In this document: piece by piece, positions 34,048 to 42,704 of the stretch | How positions within the stretch are numbered: position 1 is the stretch's first letter | How the letters are laid out: each line of letters begins with the position of its first letter | Source: Streptomyces sp. TRM49041 | Lineage (GTDB): Bacteria; Actinomycetota; Actinomycetes; Streptomycetales; Streptomycetaceae | Reading direction: 5' to 3' | Assembly (NCBI RefSeq): GCF_008271805.1 | Contig: NZ_VSRY01000171.1 | Location: 124,001 to 188,000, forward strand | DNA: 64,000 nucleotides | Translations under genes and position numbers: made by a program | Notes under the pieces: generated by a model | The model's database searches: none | Told to the model about the DNA's origin: nothing | Seen by the model: the letters and a program-made list of their open reading frames with translations, nothing else

Positions 34048-34290
34048 TCACGATGTTCGGATCTCGACCCCGTCGATGACCCAGTACCAGTTGTTGGAGC
34101 CGGTGTAGTGAAAGCGGAAGCTGACGGAGGAGGCCCGGGCGGGCACGTCCAGGGTCAGCGACCGGGGCTGGGCGACCACGTCGGAGGTGCAGCCGCGCAC
34201 GAGGGTGGGGGTGCCGCCGTTGAAGGAGGCGAGGACCCGGGCGGTCTGGCCGGACTCCTGGCGGTGGTGGGTGGTGAAGTCCCCGTCACG
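34048..34290 (-). pseudogene. C-terminal fragment of a secreted enzyme
   Basis: About 80 residues (TTHHRQESGQTARVL, LTLDVPARASSVSFRF, NWYWVIDGVEI) match the terminal beta-sandwich of secreted Streptomyces phosphoesterase-type proteins. There is no start, signal peptide or catalytic domain. The upstream sequence leaves the expected pattern near 34290. It is the tail of a gene whose 5' part has been deleted. Confidence 0.6.
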
Positions 34291-34320
34291 TTCATCGACA
34301 GCCCGGCCGGCGCCGGGTAC

Positions 34321-34601
34321 GCCGCGCCCAGCACAGCGGGACCTCCTCGGGCTGGTGGCAGTCACCGCGCCGGCCGCCGCGCTGCACCCGGTCGAGTGCG
34401 AGTCCGGGACATGGTCGCCGCTGCTCGTCAGCCGACCCGGACGGGGCAGGCTGATCGCGGTGAAGACGACCCTGGACCAGGGAGCCGACCTTCTCGGCTG
34501 GGGTGCCGGGCCTGGAGGGACTGCTCGCGCTCGCCGCCGTCCACCTCGGTGTGCTCGCGCTCGCGAGCGGAGGCGACCGTCTGCTCCGTACCGCCGAGTG
34601 A
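34321..34601 (+). pseudogene. Possible remnant of an ABC-2 type permease
   Basis: One frame gives ALHPVECESGTWSPLLVSRPGRGRL, which resembles the E-x-GT-x-LL-x-P-x-R segment of ABC-2 permeases. A second frame (from 34503) gives a hydrophobic helix LEGLLALAAVHLGVLALAS ending at a stop at 34599. The two need a frameshift to join, and neither has a start. This is suggestive only; the stretch may simply be decayed. Confidence 0.35.
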
Positions 34602-34618
34602 GACCGGGCCCGTGAGGC

Positions 34619-35440
34619 TCAGGGGCGGCGGCGAAGTCTGCGGGTCAGGAGGAGGGCGGCCGCGCCGACGGCGAGGGAGGCTCCGGCGGCCGCGGTCAGC
34701 GGCACGATGTTGGCGGCGGCGCGGCGGCCCGTGCTGGCCAGTTCTTCGGGGAAGATGCCGGGCGGGGTCGGGGGAGGAGTCGGGGGCGTGGGCGTGGGCG
34801 TGAGCGGGGTCGGGTTCGGGGTCGGGGGGACGTCGGGGACCGCCAGGGCGAAGCGGTAGGCGGCGGACTCGCCCACCCAGTCGCCGTCGTCGCCCCTGCG
34901 CTGGACGATCGCCGCTCTGGCGGTGACCTCGTCGGGGCGGGCGGCCGCGGTGAAACCCAGGCTGACGGGGACGGGGACGGTTCCGCGCGCGGGGACCGTG
35001 AAGCCGGCGAAAGCGTTGTCGGTGTCGTCGTCGAGTACGCCGACGAGCTCGTTCTGGTCGGTGTGCTCGATCCGGACCGGGCGGTGACCGGCTCCGGCCG
35101 TGGTGGAGAAGTTCAGGCGGACCTGGGCGGGGGTCAGGGTGCCCGCTCGGTCCGTCAGGACGATCACCGGATGGATGTTGCGGCAGGGTTGTGCGGTGGT
35201 GTTCGTCAGTTCGACGTGCCAGACCTGGGGGGCCGCCCCGGGGCGGTAGGTCGCCGGGCCGCCCTTGATGCGGGTGCGGATCGGGAAGGCGGCGGCCTTC
35301 GTGTCGCCGCAGGTGGGTTCACGGCCCGCGACCGTCACGTCGTGGGGCCGGGCTGCATGCGCCAGGGCCGGTGCCATGACGACCACCAGGGTCGAGACTG
35401 CTGCTCCGGCGGCCAGGGCGGCGGTGCTGCGCAGTCGCAT
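34619..35440 (-). CDS. LAXTG-type sortase E surface protein
   Basis: A 273-residue exported protein: signal peptide (TLVVVMAPALAHA), a beta-rich ectodomain (about 30-205), a Pro/Thr linker, then a cell-wall sorting signal ELASTGRR, a hydrophobic stretch (VPLTAAAGASLAVGAAALLL) and a basic tail. LAXTG is the motif recognised by class E sortases; one such enzyme is encoded at 40303-41064. It should be covalently linked to peptidoglycan. The ectodomain is not recognised. Confidence 0.82.
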   Translation of the reverse strand: MRLRSTAALAAGAAVSTLVVVMAPALAHAARPHDVTVAGREPTCGDTKAAAFPIRTRIKGGPATYRPGAAPQVWHVELTNTTAQPCRNIHPVIVLTDRAGTLTPAQVRLNFSTTAGAGHRPVRIEHTDQNELVGVLDDDTDNAFAGFTVPARGTVPVPVSLGFTAAARPDEVTARAAIVQRRGDDGDWVGESAAYRFALAVPDVPPTPNPTPLTPTPTPPTPPPTPPGIFPEELASTGRRAAANIVPLTAAAGASLAVGAAALLLTRRLRRRP

Positions 35441-35588
35441 GGGGATGGCCTTTGCTGCTCGCCGTCGGTCGTCTCCGTCTTCTCAGATGTCCCACGCGGT
35501 ACGGGGCGCCGCCCCGGCCCGGCGGTCGATTGCGCCCGATCAGCGCAATGGGCGCCTCCCCCAGCGGTCCAGTCCCCGGTCCGGCCCC

Positions 35589-35630
35589 TAGTCCCGGTCC
35601 GCTCCCGCCTAGTCCCGGTCCGCTCCCGCC
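35589..35630. repeat. 21-base tandem duplication
   Basis: TAGTCCCGGTCCGCTCCCGCC occurs twice head to tail (35589-35609 and 35610-35630) just downstream of the ROK regulator gene end at 35640. The rest of 35441-35639 has no gene. Confidence 0.85.
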
Positions 35631-35639
35631 CCGAGCCCC

Positions 35640-36722
35640 TCAGCGCCCGAAGAGCGGCGCGAGCACCAGATGCGCGGCGCCCTCCGCGACCAGGTGCGGG
35701 GAGCCCGTCGCCAGAGCCACCGGCACCGCGGGCTCGCCCGCGCGGTGGGCGCGGGCCGCGAGGGCGGCGCCCACGCCCCGTACGAACGGCTCCGGCGCCG
35801 CCGCGACGGCCCGGCCGCCCAGCAGGACGCGGTCGATGTCCAGGAGGCCGGCGAGGTTCGCGGCGCCAACGCCCAGGACCCTGGCCGCCTCCTCCAGGTC
35901 GCCGCGGGCCAGGGCGGCCAGGCACAGGGCCTCCAGGCAGCCGCGCGCCCCGCACCCGCACGGCACGCCGTCGAGCTGGACCGTCTGGTGCCCGAACTCG
36001 CCCGCGCCGGTCCGCGCGCCCCGGTGGAGGCCGCCGCCCAGGACCAGCCCGGCGCCCAGGCCCGTACCCACGTGGACGTACGCGAACGACGGCCCGGGCG
36101 GCACCGGGTCCCCGCCCCTCAGCGCCAGGGCCAGCGCCGCCGCGTTCGTGTCCTTGTCGAGGGCGACCGGCAGGTCGTCGCCCGGCTCCTCGGACAGTGC
36201 GTCCCGCAGCGCGTCGCGCAGTGGGAAGCCGTCCCACGCCGGGAAGCCCGTCACCCGGTGGGTCACCCCCGTGGTGTGGTCGAGCGGCCCCGGCATGGCC
36301 ACGCCGACGCCCATGAGCGTGCCGTCCCGCCGCAGCGCGGCCACCTCCGTCGCGGCCACCCCCAGGACCTCGTCGGTGCCCGCGCCCAGATCCAGCGGGC
36401 GGGTGCGCGCGGCGACGGTGACGCCCGCGAGGTCGACGAGAACCGCGGTCAGCTCGTCCCGGTCCAGATGCAGGCCCACGGCATGGGCGGCGCCCGGGAC
36501 CAGGCGCAGGAGGGTGCGCGGCTTGCCGCCCGTGGACGCGCCGCGCCCGGCGTCGGCGGCGAGGCCCTCGTCCCGCAGCCGGGCGGTGATCTTGCTGACG
36601 GCCTGCGGGGTGAGCCCGGTGCGCTCGGCGAGCTCCAGTCGGCTGACCCCGTCCTCGCCGGCGGCGCGCAGCAGGCCGAGTACGAGCGCGGTGTTGTGGC
36701 TGCGGAGGCCGGAGAGGTTCAC
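35640..36722 (-). CDS. ROK-family transcriptional regulator
   Basis: A 360-residue regulator. A winged helix (about 1-65; LELAERTGLTPQAVSKI) precedes an actin-like ROK sugar-kinase fold with ATP motif VGVAMPGPLD, the ROK signature around VHVGTGLGAG and the zinc motif PCGCGARGCLE. Repressors of this type bind sugars and control sugar genes. I choose GTG 36722; ATG 36758 would put the operator inside the coding region. It is divergent from an oxidoreductase whose promoter contains a matching inverted repeat. Confidence 0.85.
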   Translation of the reverse strand: MNLSGLRSHNTALVLGLLRAAGEDGVSRLELAERTGLTPQAVSKITARLRDEGLAADAGRGASTGGKPRTLLRLVPGAAHAVGLHLDRDELTAVLVDLAGVTVAARTRPLDLGAGTDEVLGVAATEVAALRRDGTLMGVGVAMPGPLDHTTGVTHRVTGFPAWDGFPLRDALRDALSEEPGDDLPVALDKDTNAAALALALRGGDPVPPGPSFAYVHVGTGLGAGLVLGGGLHRGARTGAGEFGHQTVQLDGVPCGCGARGCLEALCLAALARGDLEEAARVLGVGAANLAGLLDIDRVLLGGRAVAAAPEPFVRGVGAALAARAHRAGEPAVPVALATGSPHLVAEGAAHLVLAPLFGR

Positions 36723-36744
36723 GCCCGCATTCTGGCGGCGAGGC

Positions 36745-36773
36745 TTGCGGTAACGCAACAGCGTTGCTTAAGT
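36745..36773 (+). promoter_or_regulatory. Promoter with operator in the spacer, oxidoreductase gene
   Basis: TTGCGG (36745-36750), 17 bases, TTAAGT (36768-36773). The spacer holds GCAAC-AGC-GTTGC (36755-36767), a perfect inverted repeat. ATG at 36782 follows 8 bases after the -10 with no ribosome-binding site, so the mRNA is probably leaderless. The divergent ROK protein is the likely repressor. Confidence 0.65.
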
Positions 36774-36781
36774 AGCTCGAC

Positions 36782-37951
36782 ATGACCACTCGCTCTGACT
36801 CCCCGGACACCCCGGACACCCCTGGCTCGGCCGGCTCCGCCGGCTCCCCTGGCTCCCCTGGCGCCCCCGGCTCCGTCGGCTCCGTCGGCTCTCTGCGTGT
36901 CGGACTCGTCGGCTACGGCCTGGCCGGGTCCGTCTTCCACGCCCCGCTGATCGCCGCGACCGAGGGCATGGTGCTCGACACGGTCGTCACGGCGAACGAG
37001 GAGCGGCGGCGGCAGGCCCGCGCCGAGTTCCCGGACGTACACCTCGCCGCGTCCACGGAGGAGCTCTGGTCACGGGCGGACGAGCTGGACCTGGTCGTCG
37101 TCGCGTCCCCGAACAAGACGCACGTCCCGTTCGCGACGGCCGCCCTGAAGGCCGGTCTGCCGGTCGTGGTCGACAAGCCGGTGGCGGGTACGGCGGCCGA
37201 GGCGCGTGCGCTCGCGACCCTGGCGGAGGAGCGGGGCCTGCTGTTCTCCGTGTTCCAGAACCGCCGCTGGGACAACGACTTCCTGACGCTGAGCGCACTG
37301 CTCCGCGCCGGTGAACTGGGCGACGTACAGCGCTTCGAGTCCCGGTTCGAGCGGTGGCGGCCGCTGCCGAAGGGCGGCTGGCGGGAGTCGGGCGCGCCGG
37401 AGGAGATCGGCGGGCTGCTGTACGACCTGGGCAGCCATCTCGTGGACCAGGCGCTGGTGCTGTTCGGCCCGGCGGTGCGGGTGTACGCGGAGTCGGACGT
37501 ACGGCGGCCGGGCGCGGCGGCGGACGACGACACGTTCATCGCGGTGACGCACGCGAGCGGGGTGCGGTCCCATCTGTACGTGAGCGCGACGGCGGCGCAG
37601 TTGGGGCCGCGGTACCGGGTGCTGGGGTCGCGGGGCGGGTTCGTGAAGTACGGCCTCGACCCGCAGGAGGGCGCCCTGCGGGAGGGTGCCCGGCCGTCCG
37701 CCGGCCAGGACTGGGGCGTGGAGCCCGAGTCGCTGTGGGGGCGGATCGGCGCGGGCGAGTCGCCGGTGACGGGCGGCGGACGGCCGGTGCGCACGGTGCC
37801 GGGCGACTACCCGGCGTACTACGCGGCCGTCGCGGCCGCCCTGCGGGACGGTACGGCCCCGCCGGTCACGGCCGAGGAGGCCGCGGCGGCGCTGGACGTA
37901 CTGGAGGCGGCGCGGCGGTCGGCGCGGGAGGGTGTGACGGTGACGCTGTGA
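36782..37951 (+). CDS. Gfo/Idh/MocA-family oxidoreductase
   Basis: A 389-residue NAD(P)-dependent sugar or polyol dehydrogenase. The first 38 residues are a Gly/Ser/Pro repeat outside the fold. Then come the Rossmann motif VGYGLAGSVFHA, the substrate/cofactor motif VVVDKPVAGT (Asp replaces the usual Glu of EKP) and the catalytic-type region EIGGLLYDLGSHLVDQ. The ROK regulator beside it suggests a sugar substrate. It is probably translated from a leaderless mRNA. Confidence 0.88.
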   Translation: MTTRSDSPDTPDTPGSAGSAGSPGSPGAPGSVGSVGSLRVGLVGYGLAGSVFHAPLIAATEGMVLDTVVTANEERRRQARAEFPDVHLAASTEELWSRADELDLVVVASPNKTHVPFATAALKAGLPVVVDKPVAGTAAEARALATLAEERGLLFSVFQNRRWDNDFLTLSALLRAGELGDVQRFESRFERWRPLPKGGWRESGAPEEIGGLLYDLGSHLVDQALVLFGPAVRVYAESDVRRPGAAADDDTFIAVTHASGVRSHLYVSATAAQLGPRYRVLGSRGGFVKYGLDPQEGALREGARPSAGQDWGVEPESLWGRIGAGESPVTGGGRPVRTVPGDYPAYYAAVAAALRDGTAPPVTAEEAAAALDVLEAARRSAREGVTVTL

Positions 37952-38023
37952 CGGCCCGGGAGGTGGACGACGGTACCCGCCTCCCGGTGCGAGGCACCGA
38001 CGCCCTGACGCCCACCGGCCATC

Positions 38024-38106
38024 GCACCGGGAGGGGGCGGCGAAGCCCTTGCGCCCGCCGGCCCCGCACCAGGAGGGGCGGCGAAGCCCTGACGCCCGCC
38101 GGCCGC
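38024..38106. repeat. 42-base tandem repeat between convergent genes
   Basis: Two copies of about 42 bases (starting GCACCGGGAGGGGGCGGCG at 38024 and GCACCAGGAGGGGCGGCG at 38066) lie between the oxidoreductase and the FAH-family gene; a partial copy precedes them at about 38001. I find no open frame linked to either gene. Confidence 0.75.
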
Positions 38107-38125
38107 CTCCCCGCCCCTGGTACCC

Positions 38126-38986
38126 CTACGCGTCCGCGAACTCCTGCCGCTGCCGCCCGAGCCCCTCGATCTCCAGCTCCACCACGTCCCCGGCCCGCAG
38201 GTACGGCTTCGGCTCCGGCCGACCCATGGCGACGCCGGCGGGCGTACCGGTGCTGATGACGTCACCCGGGTACAGCGTCATGAACCGGCTGACGTACCGC
38301 ACGACTTCCGCGACCGGGAAGATCTGGTCGGCGGTCGTCCCGTCCTGCTTCAGCTCGCCGTTCACCCAGAGCCGGAGCTGCAGGTTCTGCGGGTCGGGGA
38401 TCTCGTCGGCGGTGACGAGCCAGGGGCCGAGGGGGTTGAACGTCTCGCAGTTCTTGCCCTTGTCCCAGGTGCCGCCGCGCTCGATCTGGAACTCCCGCTC
38501 GGACACGTCGTGGCCGACCGCGTACCCGGCGACATGCGCCAGGGCGTCCTCCGCCGAGTCCAGATAGCGGGCGGTACGTCCGATGACTACGGCGAGTTCC
38601 ACCTCCCAGTCCGTCTTGCGGCTGCCGCGCGGGACGAGGACCGGGTCGTCCGGCCCGACGACCGTGTCCGCCGCCTTCAGGAAGACGACAGGCTCGGTGG
38701 GCGGCTCGGCACCCGTCTCGCGCGCGTGGTCGTGGTAGTTCAGCCCGATGCACACGACCTTGCCGACGCGGGCGACCGGTGGGCCGATCCGGAGCCCCGC
38801 GGCGTCGTCCGGCACGGGCAGGACGCCCGCACCGGCGGCGGCCCGGACGCGGTCGAGCGCGGCCGCGTCGGAGAGCAGGGCCGCGTCGACGTCCGCGACG
38901 AGTCCGGAGAGGTCGCGCAGGATGCCGTCCTGGTCGAGCAGTGCGGGCCGTTCGGCGCCCGCCGGGCCGACACGCAACAGCTTCAT
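38126..38986 (-). CDS. Fumarylacetoacetate hydrolase-family protein
   Basis: A 286-residue cytosolic hydrolase of the FAH superfamily (2-hydroxyhepta-2,4-diene-1,7-dioate isomerase-like). The metal site is seen at WEVELAVVIG with upstream CIGLNYHDHA, and the C-terminal TGTPAGVAMGR loop is typical. Substrates are beta-diketo or 2-keto acids. ATG 38986 with GGGAG upstream is preferred to an ATG 75 bases earlier. It stands alone, so the pathway is unknown. Confidence 0.87.
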   Translation of the reverse strand: MKLLRVGPAGAERPALLDQDGILRDLSGLVADVDAALLSDAAALDRVRAAAGAGVLPVPDDAAGLRIGPPVARVGKVVCIGLNYHDHARETGAEPPTEPVVFLKAADTVVGPDDPVLVPRGSRKTDWEVELAVVIGRTARYLDSAEDALAHVAGYAVGHDVSEREFQIERGGTWDKGKNCETFNPLGPWLVTADEIPDPQNLQLRLWVNGELKQDGTTADQIFPVAEVVRYVSRFMTLYPGDVISTGTPAGVAMGRPEPKPYLRAGDVVELEIEGLGRQRQEFADA

Positions 38987-39089
38987 GGTCTGTCTCCCTG
39001 TGGTCGAGGTGAGCCCCGGCCGATGGAGTGCGGCCATCGTCAGGATTGGCTGATCCTCCAAGAGGTCGGATCACTCCGCAAGACCGTGT

Positions 39090-39914
39090 TCACGTACTGG
39101 ACCGAAGGCGGCCGGACCGACCGGAAGAGCGTCGCGCCGAGTCCGACGGCCTCGCCGGCTTCACAGGGTCCGTCGGGCCCGACGGGTCCGTCGGGCCCGA
39201 CGAGGACCCCGGCCGGTACAGCACGGCCCGCTCCCCAGCACTCCATGTCGTACTGGTCACGACGTACAGCGCGGCGGCCAGCGGCACGACGGCGACGGTC
39301 ACGAGCGTCCCGAACGACAGCAGCGGCATCACCTTGACCATCGCCCCCATCCCCGGCACACCGTCACCCGCCTCGACGGCACCCATCTGCTCCTTGGTGC
39401 GCCGGTACGTATAGGTGGCGACGCCGGCGACGAGCCCGAACAGCGCCAGGTAGACCAGGCCGGACGGCCCGAGCACCCCGCCGTGCGCGAGGGCGTCGGT
39501 CCAGCGCCCGCCGAGGGGCGCGGCGAAGAGCGAGTACCCGGCGAGCTCGGTCCGGGAGAAGAGGTGGTACAGGAGGAAGAACACCGGAATCTGAAGCAGC
39601 CCGGGCAGGCTCCCGGCCAGCGGCGAGACTTTCTCGCGCGCGTGCAGGTCCAGTACGGCCCGCTGCAGCCGCTCCGGATCCTTGGCGTACTTCTTCCGCA
39701 CCGCGGCGACCTGCGGGGCGAGCCGCGTACGGGCCCGCTGCCCGCGCGCCGCGGCGAGGGAGAGCGGAAGGAGGGCGGTGCGTACGAGGAGGGTGATGAG
39801 GACGATCGCGGCGGGCGCGGAGATCAGCGCGGAAAGCCACTCGAGAAAAGCCACAAAGACAGACAAAGCAAACCCCACGGGTCCAGTCGTGCCGACGAAG
39901 AAGACAGAGGACAT
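39090..39914 (-). CDS. YidC/Oxa1-family membrane insertase paralogue
   Basis: A 274-residue membrane protein with about five helices and the Oxa1 core (RTALLPLSLAAARGQ, KKYAKDPERLQRAV, LLQIPVFFLLYHLF). It lacks the ribosomal-protein/rnpA/jag context of the canonical YidC, so it is a second copy. The C-terminal tail (about 240-274) has a GPTDPSGPTDP repeat and a basic end. It lies 47 bases after the small membrane gene at 39962. Confidence 0.85.
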   Translation of the reverse strand: MSSVFFVGTTGPVGFALSVFVAFLEWLSALISAPAAIVLITLLVRTALLPLSLAAARGQRARTRLAPQVAAVRKKYAKDPERLQRAVLDLHAREKVSPLAGSLPGLLQIPVFFLLYHLFSRTELAGYSLFAAPLGGRWTDALAHGGVLGPSGLVYLALFGLVAGVATYTYRRTKEQMGAVEAGDGVPGMGAMVKVMPLLSFGTLVTVAVVPLAAALYVVTSTTWSAGERAVLYRPGSSSGPTDPSGPTDPVKPARPSDSARRSSGRSGRLRSST

Positions 39915-39961
39915 GCGGAACGGCAGGACGACGGAACGCGCGAAGGGAGCCTTCTCGGCTG

Positions 39962-40249
39962 TTACGCGACCGCCGCCGGGAGGCGGCGGCCGGGCGCCCG
40001 GGGCCGTGGGCGCCCCGAGGCGTCGGGGTCGCGCTGCGGCAGGAAGGCGGTACGCCGGTCACGGTCGCGGAGGGCGGTGCGCACCCGGGTGGGCGGCACG
40101 GCGGGCGCGCTGCGGCCGCCGATGACGGCGCAGGTGACGAGCGCGGCGGCGGCCAGCGCGACGGCGGAGAGGGGGGACAGCGGTGAACCGTCCACGAGCA
40201 GGACGGCGGCGAGGAGCACGGGCAGCAGCCGCAGGAGGACCCCGTACAC
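39962..40249 (-). CDS. Small membrane protein (DUF6412-like), next to YidC paralogue
   Basis: A 95-residue protein with two helices (LLRLLPVLLAAVLLVDG, AVALAAAALVTCAVIGG) and a conserved-looking tail PPTRVRTALRDRDRRTAFLPQRDPDA. GTG 40249 with GGGAGG upstream is the start. I recall this family beside YidC paralogues in Streptomyces, which makes a role in membrane insertion plausible but unproven. Confidence 0.75.
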   Translation of the reverse strand: MYGVLLRLLPVLLAAVLLVDGSPLSPLSAVALAAAALVTCAVIGGRSAPAVPPTRVRTALRDRDRRTAFLPQRDPDASGRPRPRAPGRRLPAAVA

Positions 40250-40302
40250 GCTGCCTCCCCTCTCCCTCGACACGACTGTTCTCCCCGTCACCGTACAGGA
40301 GT

Positions 40303-41064
40303 TCACCGCGCGCGTGACCGGGCGAGCACGCCCCAGACGATGAGCCGGTGGGTGGCCCGGTACTCGGGGGTGCAGGTGGTGAGGGTCAGATAGCGGCCAG
40401 GGCGCTCGTACCCGTACGCGGGGTGCACGAGGCTCCGCGGTACGGGCGCGATGACGCCCACGTCGCGGGGCGAGGTCCGCGGCAGCACGGTGTCGACGAC
40501 ATACGTATGGACGGCGTCCCGGGTCTCCACGAGGACCTCGTCGCCCTCACGGAGCCGGTCGAGGCGGCGGAAGGGCTCGCCGTGGGAGTTGCGGTGGCCG
40601 GCGACGGCGAAGTTGCCGGGGCGGCCGGGTTCGGCGGTGCCGGGGTAGTGGCCGGCGAAGCCCTTGTCGAGGACGGTGCGCCGGGAGGTGCCGTGGGCGA
40701 CGGGGACGGTGAGGCGGAGGGAGGGGACGCGGAGGAGGGCGTAGGCGGTGCGGGGTGGTGCGGTGCCGGCGCGGGCGTCGCCGGTGGGAGGGTGGGAGCG
40801 TGCGGCGGCGGAAGGCGACGGCGAAGCGCCCGCGGCGGAATCGCGTCCCCCCTCGCCCGAGCCCTCGCCCGTTCCCTCCCGCTCCCCCTCCCCTTCCCAC
40901 TCCCGCTGGAGAAGCTGTACGTGCCGCTGGGCACCGGCCCGGGCCTGGTGGTTGGTCCACCACAACTGGTGGACGACGAGGAGCAGCACGACCACCCCGA
41001 CGGTGACGAGCGCCTCGCCACAGCCCCACCACGCCCTCGCGAACACCACCCGCCTCCGTGACAC
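40303..41064 (-). CDS. srtE: Class E sortase
   Basis: A 253-residue transpeptidase: one helix (ALVTVGVVVLLLVVHQLWW), a Glu/Gly-rich stalk, and a sortase domain (about 110-250) with His in VAGHRNSHG, Cys in LTTCTPEY and Arg in YRATHRL. Class E sortases join LAXTG proteins, such as the one at 34619-35440, to the cell wall; in Streptomyces they attach chaplins. GTG 41064 is assumed from the position of the helix. It is divergent from the SEC-C protein. Confidence 0.85.
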   Translation of the reverse strand: MSRRRVVFARAWWGCGEALVTVGVVVLLLVVHQLWWTNHQARAGAQRHVQLLQREWEGEGEREGTGEGSGEGGRDSAAGASPSPSAAARSHPPTGDARAGTAPPRTAYALLRVPSLRLTVPVAHGTSRRTVLDKGFAGHYPGTAEPGRPGNFAVAGHRNSHGEPFRRLDRLREGDEVLVETRDAVHTYVVDTVLPRTSPRDVGVIAPVPRSLVHPAYGYERPGRYLTLTTCTPEYRATHRLIVWGVLARSRAR

Positions 41065-41107
41065 CCGCGCACCATAGGTGGTCCGTCCACAACCCACCAG
41101 AGCACTG

Positions 41108-41123
41108 CCGTACAGCAGTACGG
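41108..41123. promoter_or_regulatory. Inverted repeat between sortase E and SEC-C genes
   Basis: CCGTAC (41108-41113) and GTACGG (41118-41123) flank AGCA, 8 bases before the SEC-C gene start. It is a candidate operator or mRNA hairpin. Confidence 0.4.
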
Positions 41124-41131
41124 TGGTGACC

Positions 41132-42142
41132 ATGCGCCTCGACACGCCTGCTGACCACACGAACGAAGCCGAGCGGCTGCTGCGCACCGCGACGCAGTAC
41201 CCGGGGGACCGCGAGCCGCTGCTGCTCCGGGCGGCCGCGCACCTGGAGCTGGCCGGCGACCGCGCCCGCGCGACGACGCTCTACGACACCCTGCTGTCCA
41301 CTCCCCCGGCCCCGGACAACCCCCATCTCGTACGGGCGCTGAAGGCCGCCAACCTGTGGGAGTACGGCCACGAGGCGGAGGCGCGGGCGATCATCGAGGG
41401 CCTGCGGGCGATGAAGCCGACGAACGCGACGGCGTGGGAGATCATCGGGGAGGCACTGGAGGCGCACGACGAGCTGGAGGCGTCGGAGGAGACGTTCACT
41501 GCGGCGGCGCGGGCGCTGGCCCCGCTCCCGCACGACGAGGAGGTCACGTATCCGACCCAGTCCCTCCTCACCTCCCGGCACCGCGTCCGCCGCCTGCTGG
41601 GCCTCTGGCACGACGACTGGGACGTCCTGGCGGACCGCATGCACCTGGGCACGGTCCCGCTGGACGAGCTGCACGACCCGAAGCGCACCTGGGCGCTGGG
41701 CTCGTCGGACCCGGCGGAGCTGAAGGCGGAGATCACCCGCCTGCGCAGCGAGCTGGGCTCGTACCGTACGGCGCTGTCACGCCCGTTCCCCGTGGCAGTG
41801 CTGCTGTGGCCGCGCGAGGAGCTGACCGAACTGCTGGCGGCGTACCCGGAGCTGGAGGCGGAGTACCCCACGTACGAGGCCCACCTCACCGACCTGGAGG
41901 CGTCCCTCCGCGAGCTCGCATCCGCGGGCACGCCCAACCTCGGCATCGTCCGCGGCACGGTCCCCTCCTACGAGGCCTTCGCCGCCTCCGAGACAGCGTC
42001 CCCGTCCAACGCCGACCTCCTCCCCCAGTACGCCACCACCCTCGCCGCCCGAGGCCGAGCCACCCCCTGGCCCCCGTCCCGCACGGGCCCTTGCTGGTGC
42101 GGCTCAGGGACGGCGTACGGGGAGTGCCACGGCAAGGAGTAG
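41132..42142 (+). CDS. TPR-like protein with C-terminal SEC-C zinc motif
   Basis: A 336-residue cytosolic protein. The N-terminal half is TPR-like (NEAERLLRTATQYPGD, HLELAGDRARATTLYDTLL). A mixed middle region follows, and the last 25 residues form a SEC-C zinc knuckle (CWCGSGTAYGECHG) with the expected Cys and His ligands. SEC-C motifs mediate protein or ribosome contacts, as in SecA. ATG 41132 is the usual start; GTG 41123 or 41126 are possible. It marks the left edge of the accessory island. Confidence 0.8.
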   Translation: MRLDTPADHTNEAERLLRTATQYPGDREPLLLRAAAHLELAGDRARATTLYDTLLSTPPAPDNPHLVRALKAANLWEYGHEAEARAIIEGLRAMKPTNATAWEIIGEALEAHDELEASEETFTAAARALAPLPHDEEVTYPTQSLLTSRHRVRRLLGLWHDDWDVLADRMHLGTVPLDELHDPKRTWALGSSDPAELKAEITRLRSELGSYRTALSRPFPVAVLLWPREELTELLAAYPELEAEYPTYEAHLTDLEASLRELASAGTPNLGIVRGTVPSYEAFAASETASPSNADLLPQYATTLAARGRATPWPPSRTGPCWCGSGTAYGECHGKE

Positions 42143-42235
42143 CCGTGGCAGCGTCTCGTCACCGAGCGGCTCCCGCGGCCGTCTAGCCCCGGACTTCGCA
42201 GGTCACCGTTTCAGGTCGTGACTGGGGCCGACCGG

Positions 42236-42619
42236 CTACGGGGCTGCCTCGCGGAATAGGGCCAGGAGGGCGTGAGCCTGCGGGGCACCCGCGTCGAAGA
42301 ACTGCGTGGCCAGTGCGGGTGGCACGGCGGTTCCATACATGCGGACTTCATGGCAGCTGAAGCAGAACGCCGCCTCGAACAGCGCCAGGTCGAGAGTGTC
42401 CGCGTACGCCCGGACGCTCCAGCCCGGCGAGAAGCCGCAGCGGTGCTGCTCACTGCCGGGCAAGCTCTCGATCAAGGCCAGGACCCCGGCTGCCTCGCTC
42501 CCGATCCAGTGGGCGCCCGCCCTGCCGGGATACGGGGCGCCCCGCTTTGTCGGGAGTTCGGAGATCCTTATGACCTCCAGCAACACGGCGGTGGCTACGG
42601 CTTCGGCGGGGAGCTGCAT
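42236..42619 (-). CDS. Small hypothetical protein downstream of restriction gene
   Basis: A 127-residue protein starting at ATG 42619. It carries a CFSCHEVRMYG motif and an Ala/Leu-rich C-terminus; no domain is recognised. If the IS1634 element is removed, it lies on the same strand about 67 bases after the end of the MrcB-type endonuclease gene, so it may once have been transcribed with it. The ribosome-binding site is weak. Confidence 0.55.
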   Translation of the reverse strand: MQLPAEAVATAVLLEVIRISELPTKRGAPYPGRAGAHWIGSEAAGVLALIESLPGSEQHRCGFSPGWSVRAYADTLDLALFEAAFCFSCHEVRMYGTAVPPALATQFFDAGAPQAHALLALFREAAP

Positions 42620-42704
42620 GTGCGTAGTCTGCCCGCGCCCAGTACCGGGGCGGTGCACCTGCCCGAGGGGGCCGACTCTCGCACTCACAGGCTGGCTGAA
42701 GCGC

